From: Candidatus Latescibacterota bacterium
GTDB taxonomy: Bacteria > Latescibacterota > UBA2968 > UBA8231
Direction: 5' to 3'
Length of the DNA stretch: 64,000 nucleotides
Assembly (NCBI GenBank): GCA_022826515.1
Contig: JAJDUT010000110.1
Coordinates: 26,461 to 90,460 of the forward strand
Part shown: piece after piece, positions 1 through 8,100 of the stretch
Layout: each line of letters starts with the position of its first letter
Numbering within the stretch: position 1 is the stretch's first letter
Translations under genes and position numbers: made by a program
Notes under the pieces: model-generated
Told to the model about the DNA's origin: nothing
What the model saw: only the letters and a program-made list of their open reading frames with translations
The model's database searches: none

Positions 1-726
1 GACAGCCCGCTCCATCATTTCGACGGCTGGTAGGTACACGTGGCCTTCGTCGGCCGCTTCGGAGAGCAGATAGCGGATGCCAGCTTGCACGCGCTCAGGC
101 GCGTCGCGGCCTAGGCCCAAGCGCTGGGCAATGCGGTCGGCGATGCGGAAGCCGATCCCATCCACATCGCGCTCTAGGCGATAGGGATCGCTGCGGACCT
201 TGTGGATAGCCTCTTGGCCGTAGGTCTTGAAAATTTTTACCGCGTAGCCAGTGGTAATCCCATGCGACTGCAAAAAGACCATCACGTCCTTGATTTGTCG
301 CTGCTCGTCCCAAGCCTCGGCAATTAGCTCGACCTTCTTCTTGCCCAACTTGGGCACTTCCGCTAGCTGTTGGGGATCCTCGTCGATGATGTCGAGCGTT
401 TCCTCGCCAAAGTGCTCGACGATGCGCTTGGCCGACCTTGGCCCGATGCCCTTGATCAAACCGGACCCGAGGTACTTTTGCATGCCTTCGAGGGTCGAGG
501 GATAAACGGACTTATAGCGATCCACCTTGAGCTGTTTGCCGTATTTGGGATGATTGGTCCACACGCCTTCGACTTCGATGCTCTCGCCTTCTTGGATGGA
601 GGCAATTGCCCCCACGATGGCGATCCGCTCGCGCTGGCCCTCTATTACTAAGCGCGCGATGGTATAGCCGTTTTCCGGGTTGTGGTAGGTCAGGCGATCT
701 ATAAAGCCTTTATACGATTGGTTCAT
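1..726 (-). CDS. recD2: RecD2-like ATP-dependent DNA helicase, N-terminal part
   Basis: The reading frame opens at the ATG at 726 and runs off the window edge, giving 242 residues. It starts with an OB-like region containing YTIARLVIEG, followed by tandem helix-hairpin-helix segments (LIKGIGPRSAKRIVEHFG, then LAEVPKLGKKKVELIAEAW). This order is the N-terminal architecture of RecD2, a 5'-3' helicase that acts without RecBC. The Walker motifs of the helicase core lie outside the window. It is the last visible gene of the minus-strand series and starts 9 nt after the stop of the PAP2-like gene, so co-transcription is likely. Confidence 0.85.
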   Translation of the reverse strand, partial: MNQSYKGFIDRLTYHNPENGYTIARLVIEGQRERIAIVGAIASIQEGESIEVEGVWTNHPKYGKQLKVDRYKSVYPSTLEGMQKYLGSGLIKGIGPRSAKRIVEHFGEETLDIIDEDPQQLAEVPKLGKKKVELIAEAWDEQRQIKDVMVFLQSHGITTGYAVKIFKTYGQEAIHKVRSDPYRLERDVDGIGFRIADRIAQRLGLGRDAPERVQAGIRYLLSEAADEGHVYLPAVEMMERAV

Positions 727-735
727 GGGCTGCGC

Positions 736-1350
736 TCACCAGATGAAAGCACGGTACAGCAGGGCCATACTCCCCGCGCCCAGCGTGCCGCCCGCGCCGA
801 CCTGCATGGGAGTATGCGCCCGCAAGTAAAGCCGTGCCCAAGCGACGGCCGGCCAACTGAGCAAGAAGGGCCACGCCGCGCTGCCAACGCTGATCAACAA
901 TACACAGGTTGCCCCCCCGACACCAGCCGCGTGAATACTAATCTTATAGAAGCGATTGATCCACCAGACCAAGAGCGTGTTGACGACACAGGACGCGGCC
1001 GTGACCAGCATCAGGGGCGGAGCGCCGATCCCGTAGAGGGCCGCACTTCCCAAGGCGTAGCAAAGAGCGCCCAGCAATAGCAGGGTAGCGCGCTTGTTGC
1101 GGTCGTCTGTATAGGCTTTGTCGAGATACCCCGAGCGCACGAAGTGCCAGAGAAGCAGCCCAGGTACCAAGGAGAAGGTGCCGATCGCCACCGAGCCGGC
1201 GAGCCAGTCGCCCAGCACGTGGGCTTGGACGCCGAAGATTAACAGCGCCAACAGTGCGGGATTGAGCAAGTGGGAGAAAAAGTGTGCGACTGAGTGCAGA
1301 CGAAAACAGGGACGAGCTAATTGCTCGCCCCTGTTTGTTTCTTTTGCCAT
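736..1350 (-). CDS. PAP2-superfamily membrane protein
   Basis: A 204-residue membrane protein with about six hydrophobic segments. Three regions resemble the type-2 phosphatidic acid phosphatase signature in order: a basic stretch (TDDRNKR), SIHAAG in place of PSGH, and ARLYLRAHTPMQ in place of SRxxxxxHxxxD. The histidines are kept but the last acidic residue is Q. This looks like the PAP2 subgroup with an SIHAAG/HTxxQ pattern, so lipid phosphate hydrolysis is plausible but not assured. Its first 34 bp overlap the end of the PqqD-like gene, which suggests translational coupling. Confidence 0.6.
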   Translation of the reverse strand: MAKETNRGEQLARPCFRLHSVAHFFSHLLNPALLALLIFGVQAHVLGDWLAGSVAIGTFSLVPGLLLWHFVRSGYLDKAYTDDRNKRATLLLLGALCYALGSAALYGIGAPPLMLVTAASCVVNTLLVWWINRFYKISIHAAGVGGATCVLLISVGSAAWPFLLSWPAVAWARLYLRAHTPMQVGAGGTLGAGSMALLYRAFIW

Positions 1351-1766
1351 TTTTTTCCGCTGGCCACGCCGCGACCGGGCGGCCTCTCATCGTTTTCTAA
1401 CACAAAGCCGATGAAGCGCTTCTGCCCAAGGGTCTTCAAATACTGGAGCAGGGAGACCTCGGCCTCTTTGCGATTGAGCTGGTATTTGTCGCTGAGCTCT
1501 TCGATCATCCGGCCGACCGAGTTGCGACCGTTGCACATCCGCCAGACCTCGCTGCCGACCTCGTCGAGGGTAATTTTGCGCTGTCTAGGAATGTAGAAAA
1601 ACTTGGACAGCAGCCGCACCCTCCAGGTCTCTTGGCGCTTTATTGAGACCTGAACCTCGCCGTTGTCGTTGTTTTCCCAGCGCAGGGACTCATTGCGCGT
1701 TGGCCGCGACGCCAGCATGGCGGCCCGGCTCAGCTTGGGTCCCTTGTTTTTTGATAAAATGCCCAT
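1317..1766 (-). CDS. PqqD-like peptide-chaperone protein
   Basis: A 149-residue soluble protein. The centre (ITLDEVGSEVWRMCNG, then a helical segment with MIEELSDKY and LLQYLKTLGQKRFIGF) matches the PqqD/RRE fold, which binds precursor peptides for modifying enzymes. It is longer than PqqD proper (about 90 residues) because of a basic N-terminal extension and a lysine-rich tail. No PqqE-type radical SAM enzyme or precursor peptide is visible nearby, so the partner is unknown. It overlaps the gene before it by 77 bp and the PAP2-like gene after it by 34 bp, so the three are likely one translational unit. Confidence 0.65.
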   Translation of the reverse strand: MGILSKNKGPKLSRAAMLASRPTRNESLRWENNDNGEVQVSIKRQETWRVRLLSKFFYIPRQRKITLDEVGSEVWRMCNGRNSVGRMIEELSDKYQLNRKEAEVSLLQYLKTLGQKRFIGFVLENDERPPGRGVASGKKWQKKQTGASN

Positions 1767-2682
1767 CTACTACCTTGGCGACTAGATCTTCTGCTGCGTC
1801 TTTCTTGCGGTAGAGGTGCTCGACGATGAATATCTTGTCGATGCTGGTATCGCGCCAGACGCGCCCCCGCAGATACAGGCGCGGCCTCGGGTTCATAAAG
1901 GGCAGGGGGCGCAGTAGCTGACGCCAGCGGCTGCGCGGCCGCCCCTCGACGAGAATGCCTTCATGTTCCTGCACATCTTCTGGCGCAATGTCCACCACGA
2001 AATCGCGCAAATTCTTTTTAAAAAAAACCGGATACCAGTCTTGAATGTGCGCATCTTTGAGCATAATCCGGGCCATGCTCAACCGATGCACCTTCAGAAC
2101 TTGTTTGCCGAGGGAAAACTCTAGCTCGATGTGGCCCGACTTGAGGGAATGGCTTTGTAGCTTGAGGTCGCTGGGCGCGAAAAACCGCAAGCCGTACACG
2201 CTCCACAGATACGCATCCTCGGCTTCTTGATCGACGAGCGAACTGAACACGGCCTCGGCTTGCTCGGGCAAAAACTCGTCTAGCTTGGCCAGCACTCGCA
2301 GGAGCACTACCCGCCCGGACTTCAAGGCGAGCGCTAGGTTGTAGGCGCGGAAGTCGGCCTCCCAGATGAAGACCTCGTATTCGCGGCCTTCGAGGAACTT
2401 CTTGTTTTTGAGGAATCGGGCGCGGCGCTGGACCTCAAAGGGAGCATCGACCTTTTGGGCCTTCTTTTGCAGGTTGGCTAGGTAGCGATCTACCAACTCA
2501 GTCAGACGCAGGGCCTCGCCGCGGCCTTTGAGCCGCCGCCATTCGATCTCGGCGCGCACGATCTCGGCGTCGTCGAGGCGGGCATAGCCCTTTTCAAAAT
2601 CCCCGTCAACTCGGCCGAGGTTCCAATCGTCGGGCACGGACATCCGCAGCCCTTGCCAAGCGAAATCCACCCAGTCGCTCAT
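1690..2682 (-). CDS. Conserved-looking protein of unknown function
   Basis: A 330-residue soluble protein that I do not recognise. It has no signal peptide or membrane segment. It is rich in charged residues and alternates predicted strands (WVDFAWQGLRMSVPDDW near the start; YLWSVYGLRFFAPSDLKL near residue 158), suggesting two similar beta-rich halves. It begins 1 nt after the stop of the OPT-like gene and overlaps the PqqD-like gene by 77 bp. That tight packing implies a shared role with the PqqD-like and PAP2-like proteins, but the sequence gives no direct functional clue. Confidence 0.6.
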   Translation of the reverse strand: MSDWVDFAWQGLRMSVPDDWNLGRVDGDFEKGYARLDDAEIVRAEIEWRRLKGRGEALRLTELVDRYLANLQKKAQKVDAPFEVQRRARFLKNKKFLEGREYEVFIWEADFRAYNLALALKSGRVVLLRVLAKLDEFLPEQAEAVFSSLVDQEAEDAYLWSVYGLRFFAPSDLKLQSHSLKSGHIELEFSLGKQVLKVHRLSMARIMLKDAHIQDWYPVFFKKNLRDFVVDIAPEDVQEHEGILVEGRPRSRWRQLLRPLPFMNPRPRLYLRGRVWRDTSIDKIFIVEHLYRKKDAAEDLVAKVVDGHFIKKQGTQAEPGRHAGVAANAQ

Positions 2683-2683
2683 G

Positions 2684-5110
2684 CTAGAAGATCAACACGG
2701 AGACCGATTTCTGGATCAGGGCGATCCCCACCGACGCCATCCCCATCAGTGCCATGCCGCAGGCGAAGCCCACCGCCAGAACCGGGGCAAACTGCCGCCA
2801 CTCCTGCCGCCCGTACTTGTTCCAAAAGTAGTAGCGAGCCAAGAGCGCGCCGATGATCTCGGTCACCACGTAATGCGGCAGAATCGTCAGCGAGCGCACG
2901 AAGCCAAAGATCAACAGGATCGGCAGCCCGAGTATAGAGAGCAGAATGAAGCTCACCACCCCGAAGCCGGCACCAAAGGCAATGACCTCAAGTTTCAGCG
3001 CCCTAAAGAGCCAAGGCACGTCGCTGGAGCGCTGGATCCAAGAACTGGTAAAGAGCGGATCGGTATCGACTTCAAAGTAGAAAGACCACCCCGCCGGTAC
3101 GGCTCGTTCGACCTGAACTTCGAGGGTCGGGCGGGGATCGCGGATGATGGCGTCCATCGCTGGCCCTAATGGCGCAATCGCCGGTAGGCCCTCGACAACT
3201 TGCTCTTCGGCTAGCTGCTCGTCGCGCAGGTAGCGCTCGGCGACGATGTCGGGTGCCCCCTGATCGAAGTACGAGTAGAAGACTTGGGTCGGCATCCACG
3301 GGCCGACTTGACCGCGCTTGCCGTTGGAGTCCAGCCATTCCTGATCCACTAGCCGCACTCGCCAGTACCACCATTCGTTTTCGATCAGGTTAGCTGGAGT
3401 CCATCCCGCCTGATCTTTGTCTATGGCCAGTTCGCTGCGCATGGTGCCGGTGATAAAAAGGCATTGCTGGTAGGCGCGCAGACGCCACATGAGCTGAGCA
3501 TAGGGGTAGGAAGCCGACGGGATCGGTGCCAGTTTCCAGATATAGGAGCCGTAGAGAAAACTGGTAAAGAGCACGATGGGCACCATGAAAATCTCGGCGC
3601 GGATGATGCTGGTAAACTGGGTGCCGGTCAATTCGATTTCGCGGAACTTCTGGGTCTGGGCACCGTAGTTGCCCAAGGGAAACGGAATGAACCAGATGTC
3701 AACACCGCGATACCCAGAGAGAATAATCGTGGCCTCGCGCACAAAGGGAACGTCCACCGTCTGCCCTACCATCCCGACTAGGCGAGCGTTGACAAACGAC
3801 TGAAAAGGCGTGAATACGAAACCAAAGAAGAGGAAGAACCATATAAATTGGGCAATGCCCGGCAGCAGCCAAGCGGCGATGCCGATCAGGCCGGCCGTGG
3901 CCAAGGCGTATAGTGCCAACGCCACCCAGATGGGGAAATCGCCGCGGCCGGCAGGGGTGGCGAAGCCGCGCTTGGGACTGCCATCGTTTCCATTGCCGTT
4001 GTTAGCCCTAGCCTTGCGCACGCTCTGAACTATCTGGTAGATGCCGATGGCGGCGATGGCGAAGGTAGTGCCGAGGCCGAAACTCATCCAGAAATCGACG
4101 TAGTTGACGAAGTAGGTCTCGATCGTGCCCATGCCTTGCTGCCACAAGTTCAGGTACGGCTCCTCGCGCCACGAAGGCGTCCAGGTGTAGAGCAGCGGGT
4201 TGGCAATGGAGGCGACGAGTACGCCGATAAAGGTGCCAACCACGCCCCAGAACGGCACCACCAGCCCGGCAAAGATCGGTCCCAAGTGCGCGGTAAATCC
4301 CAGTGGAGTAGCCGGGATAAAATTGCCGGTGACTTGGGTGAAATCGATAAAGGGAATGGGTATGAGTTGGATCGGCTCGGTCAGCAGCGCGCCCGTAATC
4401 GCCGGCAAGGCCACGTAGATCGTGCCAAAGACCAAGCCGATCATCGCCCCGGCCGAAAATACCCGCCAGCGCCACGTCTCAACCCCTTGGGTGGTCTCGG
4501 CCAGTGCCGTAGCGCCTTGGGCGTTTACGGGCGCGAAGGGAAAGGGTAGGCGCTCGTAGTCGGAGGTGAGCCGGAAGAGCGCGTACGACATGGTGAACCA
4601 GTTGATGCGCCAGATGATCATCCCCAAGACTAGGAGGACGATCGGCATCGCCCAATCCGAGTGCAGGAAGGTCCGTTCGATGATGGCCGACGAGTCGGGC
4701 TGCGGTGCCACCCAGCCGGGGATCAGCTTGGCGATGCCAAACTGCTTGGCCGCTGGCGATTGCACCAAGTACTGGTTGTAGAGCAAGCCTTCAAAGGCAC
4801 CAGTCTCCGCGGCAATCAGCGAGCCGGCCACGTAGAACAGCACATAGACTTCTTGGCGCCGGAGCGAAGAAAAGGAGCGCTTGGTGATTTCGGCGAAGAG
4901 GATGATGGTCACCCACTCGGCCGCTGCTCCCAAAGAGCCGCCGATCATCAGGCTCAAGTACATGTTGCCCGGCACCATGATGAAGGCGACGAAGAGCACG
5001 CCGAGGATGGCCTTGATCGTAAAGCCGTTCTCGAAGCGGTCCGGGACCTGCATTAGGTCCCGATATTCTTCGATCTCTTGGTTCGGGTTTCTGTTTTTGC
5101 TTCCGAGCAC
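2684..5110 (-). CDS. OPT-like multi-pass membrane transporter
   Basis: An 808-residue integral membrane protein with roughly 14 hydrophobic segments. After a short cytoplasmic start come GFTIKAILGVLFVAFIMVPG and a glycine-rich MIGGSLGAAAEW segment, a pattern seen in oligopeptide-transporter-like DUF6785/DUF6784-type proteins. A soluble insert around residues 530-690 separates the last membrane helices from the core. It lies 13 nt downstream of the M28/FtsX fusion gene, and a second OPT-like protein lies on the other side of the fusion. The substrate cannot be read from sequence; peptide or metal-chelate uptake is the family-level guess. Confidence 0.6.
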   Translation of the reverse strand: MLGSKNRNPNQEIEEYRDLMQVPDRFENGFTIKAILGVLFVAFIMVPGNMYLSLMIGGSLGAAAEWVTIILFAEITKRSFSSLRRQEVYVLFYVAGSLIAAETGAFEGLLYNQYLVQSPAAKQFGIAKLIPGWVAPQPDSSAIIERTFLHSDWAMPIVLLVLGMIIWRINWFTMSYALFRLTSDYERLPFPFAPVNAQGATALAETTQGVETWRWRVFSAGAMIGLVFGTIYVALPAITGALLTEPIQLIPIPFIDFTQVTGNFIPATPLGFTAHLGPIFAGLVVPFWGVVGTFIGVLVASIANPLLYTWTPSWREEPYLNLWQQGMGTIETYFVNYVDFWMSFGLGTTFAIAAIGIYQIVQSVRKARANNGNGNDGSPKRGFATPAGRGDFPIWVALALYALATAGLIGIAAWLLPGIAQFIWFFLFFGFVFTPFQSFVNARLVGMVGQTVDVPFVREATIILSGYRGVDIWFIPFPLGNYGAQTQKFREIELTGTQFTSIIRAEIFMVPIVLFTSFLYGSYIWKLAPIPSASYPYAQLMWRLRAYQQCLFITGTMRSELAIDKDQAGWTPANLIENEWWYWRVRLVDQEWLDSNGKRGQVGPWMPTQVFYSYFDQGAPDIVAERYLRDEQLAEEQVVEGLPAIAPLGPAMDAIIRDPRPTLEVQVERAVPAGWSFYFEVDTDPLFTSSWIQRSSDVPWLFRALKLEVIAFGAGFGVVSFILLSILGLPILLIFGFVRSLTILPHYVVTEIIGALLARYYFWNKYGRQEWRQFAPVLAVGFACGMALMGMASVGIALIQKSVSVLIF

Positions 5111-5123
5111 TCGTTATCCTCCC

Positions 5124-8100
5124 TTACGCCGACACTTCGCTGCGCAGCCCTTGTAGAATTTCCTCGCCCTGTTGGCGGTAGCCTTCTTTGGCCTCGGCAT
5201 CTACCGTGCGCCAGATGAGGAACTGTTTGCGGATGACGTTCATAAAGCGCTGGTTGACCCGCCGCCACGAGGCGTCCTCGCCGCTGAGCCGCTTGATTTG
5301 TAGGCTGACCGCGTAAATGTTGTGCTCGGCCTCTGGCATGGCCCGCACAGTGACGTGTTGGCTGACGCCCAAATCGAACGGAGCCAGCCAGATATTCATG
5401 TCGATAATGTATCCTTCGCCATTGGGCGTTTCTTCGCGGTTTAGCTGGGCACCGTCGGTGTAGAAGGTGCCGATGGACTCTTCGCTGTAGGAGTCGAAGT
5501 AGCCGATGAGAAATACGCTCAAGCCCAAGACCTCGTGGCCACTGACTGTAAAGGGGAACTCGAAATCCCACTGGTCGCCGTCGGGCGGCGGCAGCTTCCA
5601 CTTGCGGGTCACGTCCGGCACGGCCATTTGCGAAGCCTTGCGCGCCGGATAAATCGTCGAGAGCATGACCACGGCCATCACCAGCATACAGGAGAGCACC
5701 GCGGCCACTGAGGAGTAGTTGAGCGTGAAGCCGCCCAAAAGGTCAAATTCGATCAGCACTTTGGCGATTACTTGGCCGCTGAGATAACCGGCGACCACGC
5801 CCAGTACCGAATAGACGCAACTCTCGGCGATAAAAAGCCATGAGATGTGGCCGGGGGCTAGGCCCACCGAAGAGTAGATGCCGATCTCGCGGAAGCGCTC
5901 ATACACGCTGCCCATCATGGTGTTGAGCACGATTAGTGAGGCGATCAGCATGGGGATGAACAAATTGCTCATCCCGGAAAAGGAGGTCATGCCCAGCGAT
6001 GAGTAGATCGACACCTTGATGTATTCATCGCCGGCCTCCTTGACTCCGGCGAACAGCGTTACCGCGAGGCGCGAGAGGAACTCCTCGACCTCGCCGCGCA
6101 CATCGCTGCCTGCGGGGAAGCGCACGGCTACCGACTGTAGCGGGTTGCCGCTGCCGACGTTGCGCAACGTGTGGTAGGGAATAATCAGGGTGTTGGCTGG
6201 CTCTATGTGGACGAAGGGCTTGATGACGACCTTGGCGTCCTCCAGCCCTTGTTTCTCGCGCTGTTCTTCTTCGGCTATTTCTTGCACTGCCTGACCGCCG
6301 GTGACGGCGAAGTCGGCTGGCGTCAGAATTTCGTCGTCGAGGTCTTTGAGGTCCTTCATGCGCTTGGAGTCGATGACGCCCACCACCGTGAACAAGTCGC
6401 CGAAGACCCTGACTTGCGCTTGACCAACGTCGGCCAAATCGACATCAAGATGGGATTCCTTGACCATGTCGATGGGCAGGATACAGGCCTTGTCCTCGCC
6501 CGGCTCAAACCAGCGTCCGGCGACTAGGGCTTGGTTGAGCCGAGTAACTTGAGTCTCTGCGGGTGCTAACCCTAGGACACCGAGCGCGTTATGGGCTTTG
6601 TCTCCGTGCTTTATTTTGATGTGTGCTTTGGCCTTGTTGCTGTACCAACTGCGCGGCGCGACTGCGGCCCGATCACCGAAATTGCTGCGGGCGTATTCGA
6701 GGACTGAATCCTCCATCGGATTCCACGCCTTGCTGCGGATGAGGATGCCCTCGTAGAGACCCTCGTTGTCGCGACTGATTTGGTTGAACCGCAAGCCCGT
6801 GCGGATGGAGGTAAAAGAGAGCACTGTGAACGTTAGCAGCAAGAGCGTGGTAAAGGTGAGCACCGTACGCGTCTTGCGCCGCTTCATGTTGGAAATCCCG
6901 AGCTGGAAGGCCGTCAGCGAGGCCGAAGAGCGGCTGACGTCCGTGTCGTGGATCACGGCTACTTCGGTGCGCAGCTTCTTCATCTGCTCGTTAAAGCGGC
7001 CGGAAATAATCGACATCACCAGCACTGCCAAGGCGATGATGATAAAGGCCAGCAGAATGACGAAGGGATTGGATAGCTGAAAGGCCGGATGCACCAGCCA
7101 CAACACGATCCAGATCGCCAGGAAAACCCCGGCGAATCCGATGATCTGATTGCGGATCGTGGCGGCCGTAAAAATGAGCCGCTCGGTGAAAAAGGCGCAG
7201 GGAATGACGAGGGCCATGAAGAAGATAATGCCCTGAATGACGTCGTTTTGGGTGGATTTGACGTCTGGATAGGCGCGCGATTCCAACCCGAAGGCCGCGC
7301 GCGTGTGGCGCACGAAATCGCCCCAGCGCTGCTCGGTCTCAGCCTCGGAGGCTTGGGCCAACTCGGCTTCGGCGCGATAGTGGAGGTCGTTGAGGCGCTG
7401 GTTTTCAATGGCAAAGCTCCGCAGCTCGCGCATTCGCGACTCGTCGAGATTCCACATGTCTTGGGCGGCTTGGAAGGTCGTGCGGGCAAAGGAAGTACCG
7501 GGGCGGATCTCAAAGCCCTCGCCCTCGGCCTTTTCCTTGTCGGTTACGCTGGTGGCGTTGAGCAGGAGCGAGCGGAATCCCAGCAGGCCGGCACCGAATC
7601 CCATCTTGATGTGCGAACCGGGCCGTGCGAAGAGCACCCCGACCGGCTCGTTTTGGGCCGAAGGGCCCTCGCCGATGGTATAACCGTACTCCACAGGTGG
7701 ACCGTTCGTTTCGTCGAAGACCTGCACGTTGGACAGCTTGGTCAGATAGCGCGGATCGACGATGTCGAAGAAGTTGTAGGGTACGCAGGGGAAGAGGATG
7801 ACCATCCATTGCTTATCGCGCCAGTCCATGGCGACCCGCATGGGGTAGCTTTCGTCGCCTTGCACGCCGCGGTCGGGGGCGTAGGTGATGCGGCCGGTGA
7901 TCGGGTCCATGTAGTAGCCCTCAATCTGCACGTTGTTGACCCGCACCCGATTTACGTAGAAGGCCCCCTTATCATCTACTACTTCGTAGTACTCGCCGCG
8001 CACGCCTTTATACGACTTTTTCTTGCCGTTGCGCACCACGGCTACGGCGTCTGCACGCGGCAAGTCGGGGATGATGCTGCGGCGTGGAAAGACCATAGTC

